From NCBI GenBank assembly GCA_049653005.1, contig JBASFL010000091.1, positions 62,001 through 126,000 on the forward strand: a stretch of DNA of 64,000 nucleotides, written 5' to 3'. Source of the stretch: UBA2334 sp049653005. GTDB taxonomy: Bacteria; Pseudomonadota; Gammaproteobacteria; Burkholderiales; Burkholderiaceae_C. Every line of letters begins with the position of its first letter. The stretch's first letter is position 1. Positions 29,636 through 38,421 of the stretch are shown one piece after another. The position numbers were made by a program, and so were the translations under genes. A model generated the notes under the pieces. It did not search any database. It was not told the DNA's origin and saw nothing but the letters and a program-made list of their open reading frames with translations.

Positions 29636-30814
29636 TCAGCGCTCCAGCGCCAGGGCAACGCCCATGCCGCCGCCGATGCACAGCGCGGCCAGGCCCTTCT
29701 TGGCATTGCTGCGCTGCATTTCGTGCAGCAGCGTCACCAGAATGCGGCAGCCGGACGCACCGATGGGGTGGCCAATCGCAATGGCGCCACCGTTCACGTT
29801 GACCTTGGCGGGGTCGATGTCCAGGGCCTTGTTCACGGCGCAGGCTTGGGCGGCGAAGGCTTCGTTCAGCTCGAACAAGTCCACGTCAGAGGCTTTCCAG
29901 CCAGCGCGGGCCAGGGCGCGCTGCGAGGCGGACACAGGGCCCATGCCCATGATCGCGGGGTCGAGGCCGGTGGTGCCGAAGCTGGCGATGCGGGCCAGGG
30001 GTGTCAGGCCCAGGGCAGCGGCTTTCTTGGCGGTCATCACCATCACGGCGGCGGCACCGTCGTTGATGCCAGAGGCGTTGCCTGCGGTCACGCTGCCAGC
30101 TTTGTCGAACGCGGGGCGCAAACCGGCCAGCGCTTCGGCGTTGGTTTTTTTGTTGATGAATTCGTCGGCGTTGAACACCACAGGGTCGCCCTTGCGCTGG
30201 GGAATGACCACATCGGTGATTTCAGCTTTGAATTTGCCCGCTTCTTGCGCGGCAGAGGCTTTTTGCTGACTGCCCAGTGCCAAGGCGTCTTGCATGTCGC
30301 GGGTGATGCCATTGGCCTTGGCCACGTTTTCGGCGGTGATGCCCATGTGGTACTGGTTGTAAACATCCCACAGGCCGTCGGTGATCATGGTGTCGATCAT
30401 TTTCCAATCGCCCATGCGCTGGCCGTCGCGGCTGCCCAGCAGCACGTGGGGAGACGCAGACATGTTTTCCTGGCCACCGGCGATGACAATTTCGCTGTCG
30501 CCCCAGGCCACGGACTGGGCGGCCAGCATCACGGCCTTGAGGCCAGAGCCACACACGGCGTTGATGGTGAGCGCTGGGGTTTCTTTGGCCAAACCGGCCT
30601 TCATCACGGCCTGGCGTGCGGGGTTTTGGCCCGCGCCAGCGGCCAGCACCTGGCCCATGATGACTTCACCCACCGCGTCGGCAGGCAGGCCACTGCGCTC
30701 AAGCAGGCCCTTGATGACGATGCTGCCCAGGTCGGTGGCAGCGGTTTTGGCCAGTGAACCACCGAACTTGCCCACGGCGGTGCGGGTGGCTGAAACGATG
30801 ACGATGTCTTCCAT
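29636..30814 (-). CDS. phaA: Acetyl-CoA acetyltransferase (beta-ketothiolase)
   Basis: A 392-residue thiolase that joins two acetyl-CoA into acetoacetyl-CoA. The nucleophilic cysteine is in NAVCGSGLKAV near residue 89, the histidine in GGAIAIGHPIGASG, and the second cysteine in CIGGGMGVAL at the C-terminus. All catalytic residues are intact. It lies between phaC (40 bases upstream) and phaB. Confidence 0.95.
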   Translation of the reverse strand: MEDIVIVSATRTAVGKFGGSLAKTAATDLGSIVIKGLLERSGLPADAVGEVIMGQVLAAGAGQNPARQAVMKAGLAKETPALTINAVCGSGLKAVMLAAQSVAWGDSEIVIAGGQENMSASPHVLLGSRDGQRMGDWKMIDTMITDGLWDVYNQYHMGITAENVAKANGITRDMQDALALGSQQKASAAQEAGKFKAEITDVVIPQRKGDPVVFNADEFINKKTNAEALAGLRPAFDKAGSVTAGNASGINDGAAAVMVMTAKKAAALGLTPLARIASFGTTGLDPAIMGMGPVSASQRALARAGWKASDVDLFELNEAFAAQACAVNKALDIDPAKVNVNGGAIAIGHPIGASGCRILVTLLHEMQRSNAKKGLAALCIGGGMGVALALER

Positions 30815-30853
30815 GGATGTGTCTCCTGTGCAAAAAAAGGGAATGAATGGGGG

Positions 30854-32659
30854 TCAGGCCTTGGCCTTGACGTAACTGCCGGGCGCTGCTTCCAGTGCCT
30901 TGTATTTGCGGCTGCCGTAGGTTTTGGGGGCAGCAATTTGCTTGCCACCGTGGCCTTGCAACCAGGTGGACCAGTCGGTCCACCAGCTGCCGGGAAACTC
31001 TTTGGCGCTGGCAATCCAGTCGTTTACGTTGGCCGGGAACTGGTTGGCAGGGCCAATCCAATGGCTGCGTTTGTTTTTGGCGGCGGGGTTGATCACGCCG
31101 GCAATGTGGCCCGATGCGCCCATGACAAAACGCTTGGGGCCGCTCAGGTGCTGGGTGCTGGCGTAGGCACCGCCGGGGGGCACGATGTGGTCTTCGCGCG
31201 AGCCGTAGATGTAAACAGGCATGTCCAGGTCGCGCAGGTCGATTTTTTGGCCACACACCGTGGTGCCGCCGGGTTTGCACAGGCGGTTTTCCAGGTAGGT
31301 GTTGCGCAGATACCAGGCGTAGTAGTGACCAGGCAGGTTGGTGCTGTCGCTGTTCCAGTACAACAGGTCAAACGGTGGGGGGGTTTCGCCCTTCAGGTAG
31401 TTGCCCACCACGTAGTTCCACACCAGGTCGTTGGGGCGCAGGAAGCTGAAGGTGGTGGCCAGGTCGCGCCCGGGCATGAGGCCGCCGTTGGCAAACTGCA
31501 TTTCACGGAACTTGACGAAGGGTTCGTCAATGAACACGTCCAGAATGCCGGTGTCGGTGAAGTCGAGCAGCGTGGTCAGGAAGGTGGCGCTGTGCGCGGG
31601 CTTTTCGCCACGGGCTGCCAGCACGGCCAAGCCGCTGGCCAGCATGGTGCCGCCCACGCAGAAACCCAGGGTGTTGAGGGTTTCGGCACCCGTGATTTCC
31701 TGGGTGACGCTGATGGCTTTGACAATGGCGTGTTCGATGTAGTCGTCCCAGGTTTTCTGGGCCAACGAATCGTCGGGGTTGCGCCAACTGACCACGAAGG
31801 TGCGGTGGCCCTGGGCCACGGCGTAGCGGATCAGCGAGTTCTCGGGCTGCAGGTCAAGGATGTAAAACTTGTTGATGCAAGGCGGCACCAGCAGGAACGG
31901 GCGTTCGTACACCTTGGCGGTGAGGGGCTTGTATTCGATGAGCTGGAACAGGTCGTTCTCGAACACGACCGCGCCTTCGGTGGTGGCCACGTTTTTGCCC
32001 ACCTCAAACACGCTTTCGTCCGTCATGGACACGTGGCCCTGCTTCATGTCGTGCAGCAGGTTTTGCACGCCTTTGGCAATGCTCTCGCCCTTGGTGTCGA
32101 TGGCTTTTTTCTGGGCTTCTGCGTTGAAGGCCAGGAAGTTGCTGGGCGAACTGGCGTCAATCCACTGCTGCACGGCAAAACGCACGCGGGCACGGGTTTT
32201 GGCGTCGCCGTCCACCGCATCGGCCAGGGCCATCAGGGTGCGGGCGTTCACCAGGTACAGCGCGGCTGAAAACGCGGACACGGGGTTGCCAGTCCACGCG
32301 TCGTTGGCAAAGCGGCGGTCGCCGGTGGGCTTGGCTTCCATGCCCTGGTTCCACAACGCTGCCACGTCGCGCAGGTATTGCGTTTGGATTTCCAGCGCTT
32401 TGGCAGGGTCAATTTTGGGTGCGGCCTGGCCGGGCGTGGCGAGCAAATCGGTCAATTGGCCGAAATTGGCTGCACCGGGCATTTGGGGCATGCCGGGCAT
32501 TTGACCGGCGGGCATGCCAAACGCGCCAAAGGCAGCAAAGGGGTTGGGCGCACCTGCGGCACCGGGCTGGGCGGTACCGGCCAAGGCCTGTGTCCATCCG
32601 TCCAGCATGTTTTTCTGGAACTGCTGTGCAGCCTCCAGCCACTTGGGGTCAAAATTCAT
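30854..32659 (-). CDS. phaC: Class I polyhydroxyalkanoate synthase
   Basis: A 601-residue alpha/beta hydrolase-type polymerase that builds PHB from 3-hydroxybutyryl-CoA on granules. The lipase-like box is LGFCVGGT with C334 as nucleophile, and conserved WNSDSTNLPGHYYAWYLRNTYLEN and a late catalytic histidine region (GASGHIAGV) are present. The N-terminus has a low-complexity Ala/Gly/Met/Pro stretch near residues 30-65. Start 32659 has GAGG just upstream and was preferred over a longer frame. Confidence 0.96.
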   Translation of the reverse strand: MNFDPKWLEAAQQFQKNMLDGWTQALAGTAQPGAAGAPNPFAAFGAFGMPAGQMPGMPQMPGAANFGQLTDLLATPGQAAPKIDPAKALEIQTQYLRDVAALWNQGMEAKPTGDRRFANDAWTGNPVSAFSAALYLVNARTLMALADAVDGDAKTRARVRFAVQQWIDASSPSNFLAFNAEAQKKAIDTKGESIAKGVQNLLHDMKQGHVSMTDESVFEVGKNVATTEGAVVFENDLFQLIEYKPLTAKVYERPFLLVPPCINKFYILDLQPENSLIRYAVAQGHRTFVVSWRNPDDSLAQKTWDDYIEHAIVKAISVTQEITGAETLNTLGFCVGGTMLASGLAVLAARGEKPAHSATFLTTLLDFTDTGILDVFIDEPFVKFREMQFANGGLMPGRDLATTFSFLRPNDLVWNYVVGNYLKGETPPPFDLLYWNSDSTNLPGHYYAWYLRNTYLENRLCKPGGTTVCGQKIDLRDLDMPVYIYGSREDHIVPPGGAYASTQHLSGPKRFVMGASGHIAGVINPAAKNKRSHWIGPANQFPANVNDWIASAKEFPGSWWTDWSTWLQGHGGKQIAAPKTYGSRKYKALEAAPGSYVKAKA

Positions 32660-32800
32660 GGATGTCTCCTCGGTCAGCAACCCTGACGAACAGGGGCAAA
32701 TGGTTTTGTGATAGCCACATTGAGTGTGGGCGGGGCACCTTCCAGCACACTGACACTTGGCTGGGCGGCGGGTGTGCCACAAGCAGAAAGAACGACTGAC

Positions 32801-33130
32801 ATGTACCTGGTGGCAATGGGGTGGCTTTATGTGGCCGTGATGATGTCTTTGGCGGAAGCCATGCATCCCAACGGCACTGCGTTGGGTGCCATGGTAACTT
32901 TTTTGCTTTACGGGTTGTTACCCATAGGGTTGGTCCTGTATGTGATGGGCACGCCACTGCGCCGCAAAGCCCGGCAAGCGACGGATGCGGCGCTTGAAAC
33001 AGAGGCACGGGCGGCCGGTGCAGCGGCACTGAAGGCACAAAACGCCGCATCAATCCAGCCAGATGCAAGCGGCCATGCGCCCGGTGCTGCCGAGCTGGGC
33101 GGCGTCGCGGCGGTGCGAAAACCAGACTGA
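32801..33130 (+). CDS. Small membrane protein of unknown function
   Basis: A 109-residue protein with two hydrophobic segments, LVAMGWLYVAVMMSL (residues 3-17) and AMVTFLLYGLLPIGLVLYVMG (about 27-47), then a cytoplasmic Ala-rich tail. It looks like small inner-membrane proteins common beside PHA genes in Comamonadaceae, without known function. It is divergent from phaC, and its last 81 bases overlap the 3' end of the convergent pgeF gene. ATG 32801 follows AGAAAG, a modest ribosome site. Confidence 0.68.
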   Translation: MYLVAMGWLYVAVMMSLAEAMHPNGTALGAMVTFLLYGLLPIGLVLYVMGTPLRRKARQATDAALETEARAAGAAALKAQNAASIQPDASGHAPGAAELGGVAAVRKPD

Positions 33131-33967
33131 GGGCTGGCCCACGGTGCACCAGACGGGGCTGCTGTCGTTGCCGTACACACGGTTTATGCCCAACGCGGCC
33201 AATTGCAGCCTTGCCAGTGCAGCCAAGTCACAGTGGTGAAACCCTGGTTTGCCCAAAATAGCCTTGAAACACGCCGCCGTTGCGGCGAAGTGCTGGGCGT
33301 TGTCCAGAAAGGCCGTGCGCACGTCTGGGCCCACTTCAAACGCCTCTGGCCCTATGCACGGCCCCAGCCAAGCCATGGTGCCGGTTGTGGGCGATTGGGC
33401 AGGAATGGAATCAATAGCAAACGGTTCAACATTATCAAGCGATAGAGCACTGAAATGCTTTAAAAATGGTGCCAACATGCCCCCCGTGGCGACATCACCC
33501 GCACCGGCCAACCCACGCCAACCCGCGTGCGCAGCGCCCACGGTTTGGCCCGCAGCGTCACACAGCAGCACGGGCAAGCAGTCGGCCACCATCACGGTGC
33601 AAGCCAACCGGGTTTGGCGGGTCACGCAGGCGTCCGCCTGTGTGCCGTGCGGCGTGTCAGGCGCCAAGGTCACGCAACGGGCCCCGTGTACCTGCTGCAA
33701 AAAAACGGGTTGCGCGCCCAACGCAGCGGCCAAGTGCTGGCGGTTGGCCTGCACGCGGTGGGGCTCGTCACGCACGTGGTCACCGAGGTTGAGGCTGTCG
33801 AAGGGTGGCTCGGACGTGCCACCGTGGCGCGTGGTCATCACCGCCTTCACCCGGGCGGGGGCTGGCCAATCGGGCACCCAGGCCTGGGGCAAGGCGGCAA
33901 ACGGGGACGGCAACGCGTCAACCCTGTGCATCGGGGCAAGCAGAGGGCTGTGTTTCGCTGAACGCAT
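33050..33967 (-). CDS. pgeF: Peptidoglycan editing factor / laccase-domain protein (YfiH family)
   Basis: About 305 residues of the YfiH family, a zinc purine-nucleoside-active or peptidoglycan-editing enzyme. Metal-site motifs QQVHG, DCLPVLL, AAHAGWRGLA and the late YFSHRRD-like WFSHRRDA are seen. Between AAHAGWRG and GPCIGPEAFEVG the protein has an extra stretch (around HFSALSLDNVEPFAIDS) encoded by dispersed repeat copy E. Start is 33967 or 33931; both overlap the 3' end of maiA. Confidence 0.88.
   Translation of the reverse strand: MRSAKHSPLLAPMHRVDALPSPFAALPQAWVPDWPAPARVKAVMTTRHGGTSEPPFDSLNLGDHVRDEPHRVQANRQHLAAALGAQPVFLQQVHGARCVTLAPDTPHGTQADACVTRQTRLACTVMVADCLPVLLCDAAGQTVGAAHAGWRGLAGAGDVATGGMLAPFLKHFSALSLDNVEPFAIDSIPAQSPTTGTMAWLGPCIGPEAFEVGPDVRTAFLDNAQHFAATAACFKAILGKPGFHHCDLAALARLQLAALGINRVYGNDSSPVWCTVGQPSVWFSHRRDAAQLGSTGRMAACIWLD
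33414..33468 (+). repeat. Dispersed AAGCGCT repeat, copy E, inside pgeF
   Basis: Reads ATAGC, 15 bases, TTATCAAGCGATAGAGCA, then AAATGCTTTAAAAATGG. It is diverged from the other copies but keeps the order and spacing of the conserved blocks. It lies within the pgeF reading frame on the opposite strand and adds residues in frame. Confidence 0.6.
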
Positions 33968-34559
33968 CCAGCTTCATGCAGGCATCGAACACGGCTTGCA
34001 CACGGGCCAGGCCGTCCATCGGCACATTGAAACGCTGGGCATTGAAAATCTGCGGCACCAGCAGGCAGTCGGCCAGCGTGGGTGCATCACCATGGCAGAA
34101 CGCACCACCAGGCCCCGTGGACAGCTGTCGCTCAAAGGCTTCCAGACCTTGGCGTACCCAGTGGGCGTACCAGCGGGTTTTGTCGGTGTCGCTGACCCCC
34201 ATGTCATTGACGAGGTACTTCAGCACACGCAGGTTGTTCAGGGGGTGTATTTCGCACGCGACCGATTGGGCCAATGCCCTCACCCGGGCTCGGCCCAGCG
34301 CGTCCGAGGGGAGCAAAGGCGGCTGTGGGTGCACCTCATCCAGGTATTCGATGATGGCCATTGACTGGGTCAAGGATTCGCCGCTGTCGAGCACCAGCAA
34401 AGGCACCACGGGGTCGGCCACCAAGCCTGCATAAACGGGTTGCAACTGTTCACCACGCAGCAGGTTCACGGGTATGTGTTCGTAGGTGAGGCCTTTGTAG
34501 GCCAGGGCGATGCGCACGCGGTACGACGCTGACGAGCGAAAGTAGTTGTAGAGCTTCAT
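33918..34559 (-). CDS. maiA: Maleylacetoacetate/maleylpyruvate isomerase (zeta-class GST)
   Basis: A 213-residue glutathione S-transferase family isomerase. It begins MKLYNYFRSSASYRVRIALAYKG with the SSASYRVR glutathione site of the zeta class, and has the DAPTLADCLLVPQ motif in the C-terminal helical domain. It isomerises a cis ring-fission product to the trans form. The divergent FAH-family neighbour suggests the gentisate (maleylpyruvate) or homogentisate pathway. Start 34559 was chosen on family similarity. Confidence 0.88.
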   Translation of the reverse strand: MKLYNYFRSSASYRVRIALAYKGLTYEHIPVNLLRGEQLQPVYAGLVADPVVPLLVLDSGESLTQSMAIIEYLDEVHPQPPLLPSDALGRARVRALAQSVACEIHPLNNLRVLKYLVNDMGVSDTDKTRWYAHWVRQGLEAFERQLSTGPGGAFCHGDAPTLADCLLVPQIFNAQRFNVPMDGLARVQAVFDACMKLDAFSETQPSACPDAQG

Positions 34560-34651
34560 GACCGCCAGCATAAACCGCCATGGCACCCATTTCCAGCCGA
34601 CTGTGGCGTGCCATGGCACACTCTTTTCACAACCACTTTGCAGGATGCCCC

Positions 34652-35359
34652 ATGTCTGTTTCTGACGTTTATGTGTTGCCCCCGCCTACCACGGTGTCGT
34701 TGCCCGTTGTGGGCACCAAGGCACGCTTCCCGATCCACCGCGTGTATTGCGTGGGACGCAATTACGAGGAACACGCAAAGGAGATGGGTTTCACCGGGCG
34801 CGAACCCCCGTTTTTTTTCATGAAACCGGCCGATGCCGTGGTACCGGTGGCCGCAGGCACACAAGCCGTGCTGCCCTACCCCACCCTCACACAGAACCTT
34901 CACCATGAAATCGAGCTGGTGGTGGCCATCGGCGTGGGGGGCGCGGGTATCAAAGCAGAAGACGCGCTGAAGCATGTGTTTGGTTACGCGGTGGGGCTGG
35001 ACATGACGCGCCGTGACCTGCAAAACGACATGAAGAAGCAAGGCCGCCCCTGGTGCATAGGCAAGGCGTTTGAGGCTTCCGGCCCCGTGGGAGCCATCAC
35101 ACCTTGCGCAGACGCACCTCTGGTGCACCAGGCCGCCATCCAGCTGGAGGTGAATGGACAAACGCGCCAGAGCAGCCACATCCACCGCCTGATCTGGAGC
35201 GTGGCGGAAACCATCGAACACCTGTCAGCTGCCTGGACCCTGCAACCAGGCGATTTGATTTTCACAGGCACACCCGAAGGTGTGGGTGCCGTGGTGCGTG
35301 GCGATGTGCTGCGGGGCAGCGTCGAAGGCTTGGAAGCCTTGCACGTGCAAATGGGCTGA
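34652..35359 (+). CDS. nagK: Fumarylacetoacetate-hydrolase family protein, probable fumarylpyruvate hydrolase
   Basis: A 235-residue FAH-fold hydrolase with metal ligands in HHEIELVVAIG and VGLDMTRRDLQ and the closing LIFTGTPEGVGAV. The short length (about 230 residues) fits fumarylpyruvate hydrolase of gentisate degradation, which would yield fumarate and pyruvate, rather than the longer fumarylacetoacetase. It is divergent from maiA with 92 bases between, so both may share a control region. No gentisate dioxygenase gene is in view. Confidence 0.85.
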   Translation: MSVSDVYVLPPPTTVSLPVVGTKARFPIHRVYCVGRNYEEHAKEMGFTGREPPFFFMKPADAVVPVAAGTQAVLPYPTLTQNLHHEIELVVAIGVGGAGIKAEDALKHVFGYAVGLDMTRRDLQNDMKKQGRPWCIGKAFEASGPVGAITPCADAPLVHQAAIQLEVNGQTRQSSHIHRLIWSVAETIEHLSAAWTLQPGDLIFTGTPEGVGAVVRGDVLRGSVEGLEALHVQMG

Positions 35360-35371
35360 AGCTGGTACGCC

Positions 35372-35953
35372 ATGTCTTCAACCCAAACCCCTCATCACAC
35401 ACACCGCCCTCCCCTTCGGCATTGCCGCGCATGCGGTACAGCCGTGGTGCACCGCGTGCCAGACGACGGCGACACCCGCACCCGCGCCGTGTGCCCGGCC
35501 TGCCACACCATCCATTACGAAAACCCCCTCAATGTGGTGGGCACCGTGCCGTTTTGGGGGGAAAGTGGCGAAAAGGTGTTGCTGTGCAAACGCAACATCG
35601 AACCCCGCAAAGGGTTTTGGACGCTCCCCGCCGGGTTCATGGAACTGGGTGAGAGCACAGCGGAAGGTGCGGCCAGGGAAACCGACGAGGAAGCCGGCGC
35701 CCACATCCAGCTGCTGGGTTTGTTCACCGTCATGAACGTCACACGGGTGAGCCAAGTGCACCTGTATTACCGGGCGCGATTGCTGAGCGACACCTTTGCC
35801 CCTGGCCACGAAACCATGGAGGCCCGTTTGTTTGAAGAACAAGACATCCCGTGGGATGCACTGGCGTTCAAAACCGTGCGGACCACCCTGGAAGCCTATT
35901 TCGATGACCGCCGCAAAGGCAGTTTCGGCATTCACACCATCGACATTGCTTGA
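35372..35953 (+). CDS. Nudix hydrolase with N-terminal zinc ribbon
   Basis: A 193-residue protein. An N-terminal zinc ribbon (CRACG and CPACH) precedes a Nudix domain whose box GFMELGESTAEGAARETDEEAG follows the full GX5EX7REUXEEXG consensus. It hydrolyses a nucleoside-diphosphate-linked substrate, as yet unspecified. It follows nagK by 12 bases and may be cotranscribed, ending at the hairpin at 36020-36049. Confidence 0.9.
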   Translation: MSSTQTPHHTHRPPLRHCRACGTAVVHRVPDDGDTRTRAVCPACHTIHYENPLNVVGTVPFWGESGEKVLLCKRNIEPRKGFWTLPAGFMELGESTAEGAARETDEEAGAHIQLLGLFTVMNVTRVSQVHLYYRARLLSDTFAPGHETMEARLFEEQDIPWDALAFKTVRTTLEAYFDDRRKGSFGIHTIDIA

Positions 35954-36019
35954 CCAAGCACACCGGGGGACAAAATCTCCCGGTCGTGAAAACAGATGCA
36001 AAGGGGTTGAGAAAAAACA

Positions 36020-36049
36020 AAAGCCCGGACACTTTCGTGTCCGGGCTTT
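36020..36049. terminator. Original tRNA-Pro terminator, now left of the element
   Basis: Perfect 13-bp stem AAAGCCCGGACAC/GTGTCCGGGCTTT with a four-base loop. On the minus strand a TTTTGTTTTTT run follows, so it faces transcription coming from the tRNA direction. It also lies after the Nudix gene on the plus strand. It is 8 bases from the leftover tRNA 3' end, which suggests it ended the tRNA transcript before the element inserted. Confidence 0.8.
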
Positions 36050-36056
36050 GAATAAA

Positions 36057-36107
36057 TGGTCGGCGTGGCGGGATTCGAACTCGCTACCCCTTGCACCCCA
36101 TGCAAGT
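36057..36107. repeat. Left attachment site (attL), displaced tRNA-Pro 3' end
   Basis: 51 bases matching the 3' part of tRNA-Pro(GGG) at 45709-45759 with one mismatch (T at 36085 against G at 45737). The match covers CCA, acceptor strand, T-arm and anticodon arm, then stops. It has no 5' half, so it is not a working tRNA. Confidence 0.9.
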
Positions 36108-36239
36108 TTTGGAGATTCCGGCCAGCGCCAGCCGAATCCAGACCTCAAGAAATTCTCCATATGAATCATTGACTTATAAGTCAACAGGGAGAAACATCGT
36201 CCAAAGAACTCCAGCCAGATACACTCAGAGCCAGCCCAA

Positions 36240-36268
36240 GCGGTGTGGGTAACGGTGTGGGGAAAAAC
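36240..36268 (+). repeat. Left 29-bp direct repeat, probable integrase arm site
   Basis: Identical to 45617-45645. It contains CGGTGTGGG twice in tandem (CGGTGTGGGTAA then CGGTGTGGGGAA). It lies 12 bases before the integrase ATG, so integrase binding here could also repress its own gene. Confidence 0.75.
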
Positions 36269-36279
36269 TGGAGAGTGGA

Positions 36280-37671
36280 ATGGCACTGATCACGGAACTG
36301 GAATTGAAGGCACTCAAAGCGAGTGACCATGGACGCCGCTTGACCATGGGCCGCTCGCTTTATGGCGGGGTGAGTGTGGGCTCCAATGGCACCGTGAGCG
36401 TGCATGTTTCGTGGCGGTACAAAGTTGGCGGCAAGGTGCGGGAAAAGCCAATCGGCACCTGGAAGGCAAAGGACGGCATGAGCCTGAAAGCCATATTCGC
36501 GGAACGTGAGCGGCTGGCGGTGGCTCTGCGCGACGGCACCGACCCCGTGGCCCAACGTGAAGCCGAGCGCGAGGCAAAAGCAAAGCAAACAGAGATTGAC
36601 CGCATCAAAGCCGAGGCTGACCACCAACAGGCCTTGTTGGAGCAGCAGCAGCGGCTGGAAGTGATCGCGGCACAGCAAGCGCGCCAGACAGTGCGTAACC
36701 TGTTTGCCTTGTGGCACCGCCTGGAGCTTGCAAGGCGCGACGATGGGGGCGCAGAAACCCTGCGCTCTTTCACTGCCGACGTGTTTCCACTGCTAGGTGA
36801 CATGGCCGCCGAGGATGTGAAGAAGGCCCACATTCGGCAAGTGCTGGACAGCATCCAAGCCCGCGCCACCCCGGGCAAACCCATGGTGCGCACCCAAAAG
36901 AAAACACTGTCAGACCTGCGGCAGATGTTCGCCTTTGCCCTTGACCGCGACCTGCTGGAAGCCGACCCCACCGCCAGCGTGAAGAAAAAGGCGTTGGGCA
37001 AGGACGTGGAGCGAGAACGGCATTTCAGCGAAGCGGAGCTGATCGAGTTTTTCCAAAAGCTACCCGCGTCGGGTTTGGCTGAAACCTCACAGCTTGCGTT
37101 GCTGATTCAGCTTTCCACGGTGGCCCGCATTGGCGAAGTGCTGGGCGCGCGCTGGGCTGATGTTGACCTGGAGCGCAGAACATGGCGACTGCCCGACACC
37201 AAGAACGGCAAAGACCACACCGTGACCCTGAGCGACTACGCTGCCCGCCAGTTCGAGCAATTGCACCAAGCCACCGGCCTGACCCCTTGGTGTTTCCCGG
37301 CCAGCCGAATAGACGGGCCTGTGTGTGAAAAGACCGTCACCAAACAGGTGGCAGACCGCCAGCGCCCTGACGCCAGCCCAATGAGCGGGCGCACCAAGCA
37401 AACCACGGCGCTGGTGATCGGTGAAAAGTGGACACCCCACGACCTGCGGCGCACTGGGGCCACCCACATGGCAAAGCTGGGGGTATTGGATGGCGTGATC
37501 GAAAAGTGCCTGAACCACACCGATGAGAACAAGGTGCGGCGCATCTACAACCGCGAGCAGTACGCACAGCCCATGCGCGATGCGTGGCACCTGCTGGGTG
37601 AACGGCTGGCGCTGTTTCAGGCACAAGCCGAGGGCAAGGCCACCAACGTGGTGACGCTGCGGGCGGCGTGA
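36280..37671 (+). CDS. int: P4-type tyrosine recombinase (integrase)
   Basis: A 463-residue site-specific recombinase. An N-terminal arm-binding domain (residues 1-90) is followed by a charged helical linker, a core-binding domain (about 135-235) and the catalytic domain with R283 in TVARIGEVLGARW, lysine in DTKNGKDHT, H387-x-x-R390 in PHDLRRTGATH, H413 in CLNHTDE and Y423 in RRIYNRE. All catalytic residues are present, so it looks active. It is adjacent to attL and inserts the element into tRNA-Pro. Confidence 0.95.
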   Translation: MALITELELKALKASDHGRRLTMGRSLYGGVSVGSNGTVSVHVSWRYKVGGKVREKPIGTWKAKDGMSLKAIFAERERLAVALRDGTDPVAQREAEREAKAKQTEIDRIKAEADHQQALLEQQQRLEVIAAQQARQTVRNLFALWHRLELARRDDGGAETLRSFTADVFPLLGDMAAEDVKKAHIRQVLDSIQARATPGKPMVRTQKKTLSDLRQMFAFALDRDLLEADPTASVKKKALGKDVERERHFSEAELIEFFQKLPASGLAETSQLALLIQLSTVARIGEVLGARWADVDLERRTWRLPDTKNGKDHTVTLSDYAARQFEQLHQATGLTPWCFPASRIDGPVCEKTVTKQVADRQRPDASPMSGRTKQTTALVIGEKWTPHDLRRTGATHMAKLGVLDGVIEKCLNHTDENKVRRIYNREQYAQPMRDAWHLLGERLALFQAQAEGKATNVVTLRAA

Positions 37672-37679
37672 ACCGATGA

Positions 37680-37871
37680 CGCAACACCGAGACAGACCGT
37701 GAAGCTATTGCCGATTTGCCGGGGCGCATTGCGCTGTTTGAGGGGCTAAGGTGGCCTGACGTACCGTCCACCGTTCAAGACGAGCGCGGCGTGAAAATCC
37801 GTCTCAACACTTCAATGAACGCCCCCCAACACACACCACTGCGCGCACTGGAACAAACCACCAAAGGCTGA
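37680..37871 (+). pseudogene. Coding-like stretch without ATG start after the integrase
   Basis: A 63-codon open stretch between two stops, reading TDREAIADLPGRIALFEGLR and ending with EQTTKG. The composition looks like real protein, but no ATG lies before its middle. It may be the remnant of a gene, use a rare start (TTG or GTG), or be chance. It begins 8 bases after the integrase stop. Confidence 0.3.
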
Positions 37872-38200
37872 TGCGGTTTGACCGCCAAAACCTCCACAAA
37901 ACCGCGCCACAATGCACGCAGCGAAGTCCAGAGGTGTGCCAATGGACGAAGCTGAAAAGGCGAGAGCCACCAGACCAGCCCAGCAAGGCTGAAAAGGTAG
38001 CTCTCAGGTTTGCACCAGTTACCCAGTGCGTTGCAGTTTGGACGACTTGCGACACAAATTAAACCACGACACGATAGGGTGGCCTATCTGTCTTTATGTC
38101 CAGCAGTGGCTAAAGGCGTGCAAAAGCGCCTTTAACTCATACGCTGGCTGTGGCGGGTTCCTGGTGCGTTTGATTGACGACACCACAAAGGAAAAGCCAC
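37872..38200 (+). other. Gap before alpA
   Basis: About 330 bases with no convincing gene. It holds a hairpin AAAGGCG/CGCCTTT at 38112-38133 with an 8-base loop and no T-run, and probably the promoter of the alpA-to-DUF3987 operon. Base composition is less GC-rich than the genes on either side. Confidence 0.4.
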
Positions 38201-38410
38201 ATGGCCACACCCTCCCCCACCCTCCCCACCGTCGGGGAATTTCTCGACAAGCTGCCCACCGTCCTGGCACGTACAGGGTACAGCCGCAGTCGTTGGTACC
38301 AAGGCATTCAAACGGGTGAATTCCCCAAGCCCGTCAAGCTGGGTGCTCGCGCTGTGGCCTGGAAGCGTAGCGAGATCGACCGCCTGATCGAATCCCTGCA
38401 AACCGCCTGA
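38201..38410 (+). CDS. alpA: AlpA-family regulator / excisionase-like protein
   Basis: A 69-residue DNA-binding protein of the AlpA (MerR-like helix-turn-helix) family: TGYSRSRWYQGIQTGEFPKPVKLGARAVAWKRSEIDRLIESL is the typical body. In P4-like elements AlpA activates integrase or aids excision. The ATG at 38201 follows AAAGGA at good spacing; an upstream ATG at 38174 is less likely. Confidence 0.88.
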   Translation: MATPSPTLPTVGEFLDKLPTVLARTGYSRSRWYQGIQTGEFPKPVKLGARAVAWKRSEIDRLIESLQTA

Positions 38411-38421
38411 GGTGAACCACC

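Noticed and set aside
36057..36107. Second tRNA-Pro gene
   Set aside because: Only the 3' part of the tRNA is present. There is no D-arm or 5' acceptor strand, so it is the attL remnant.
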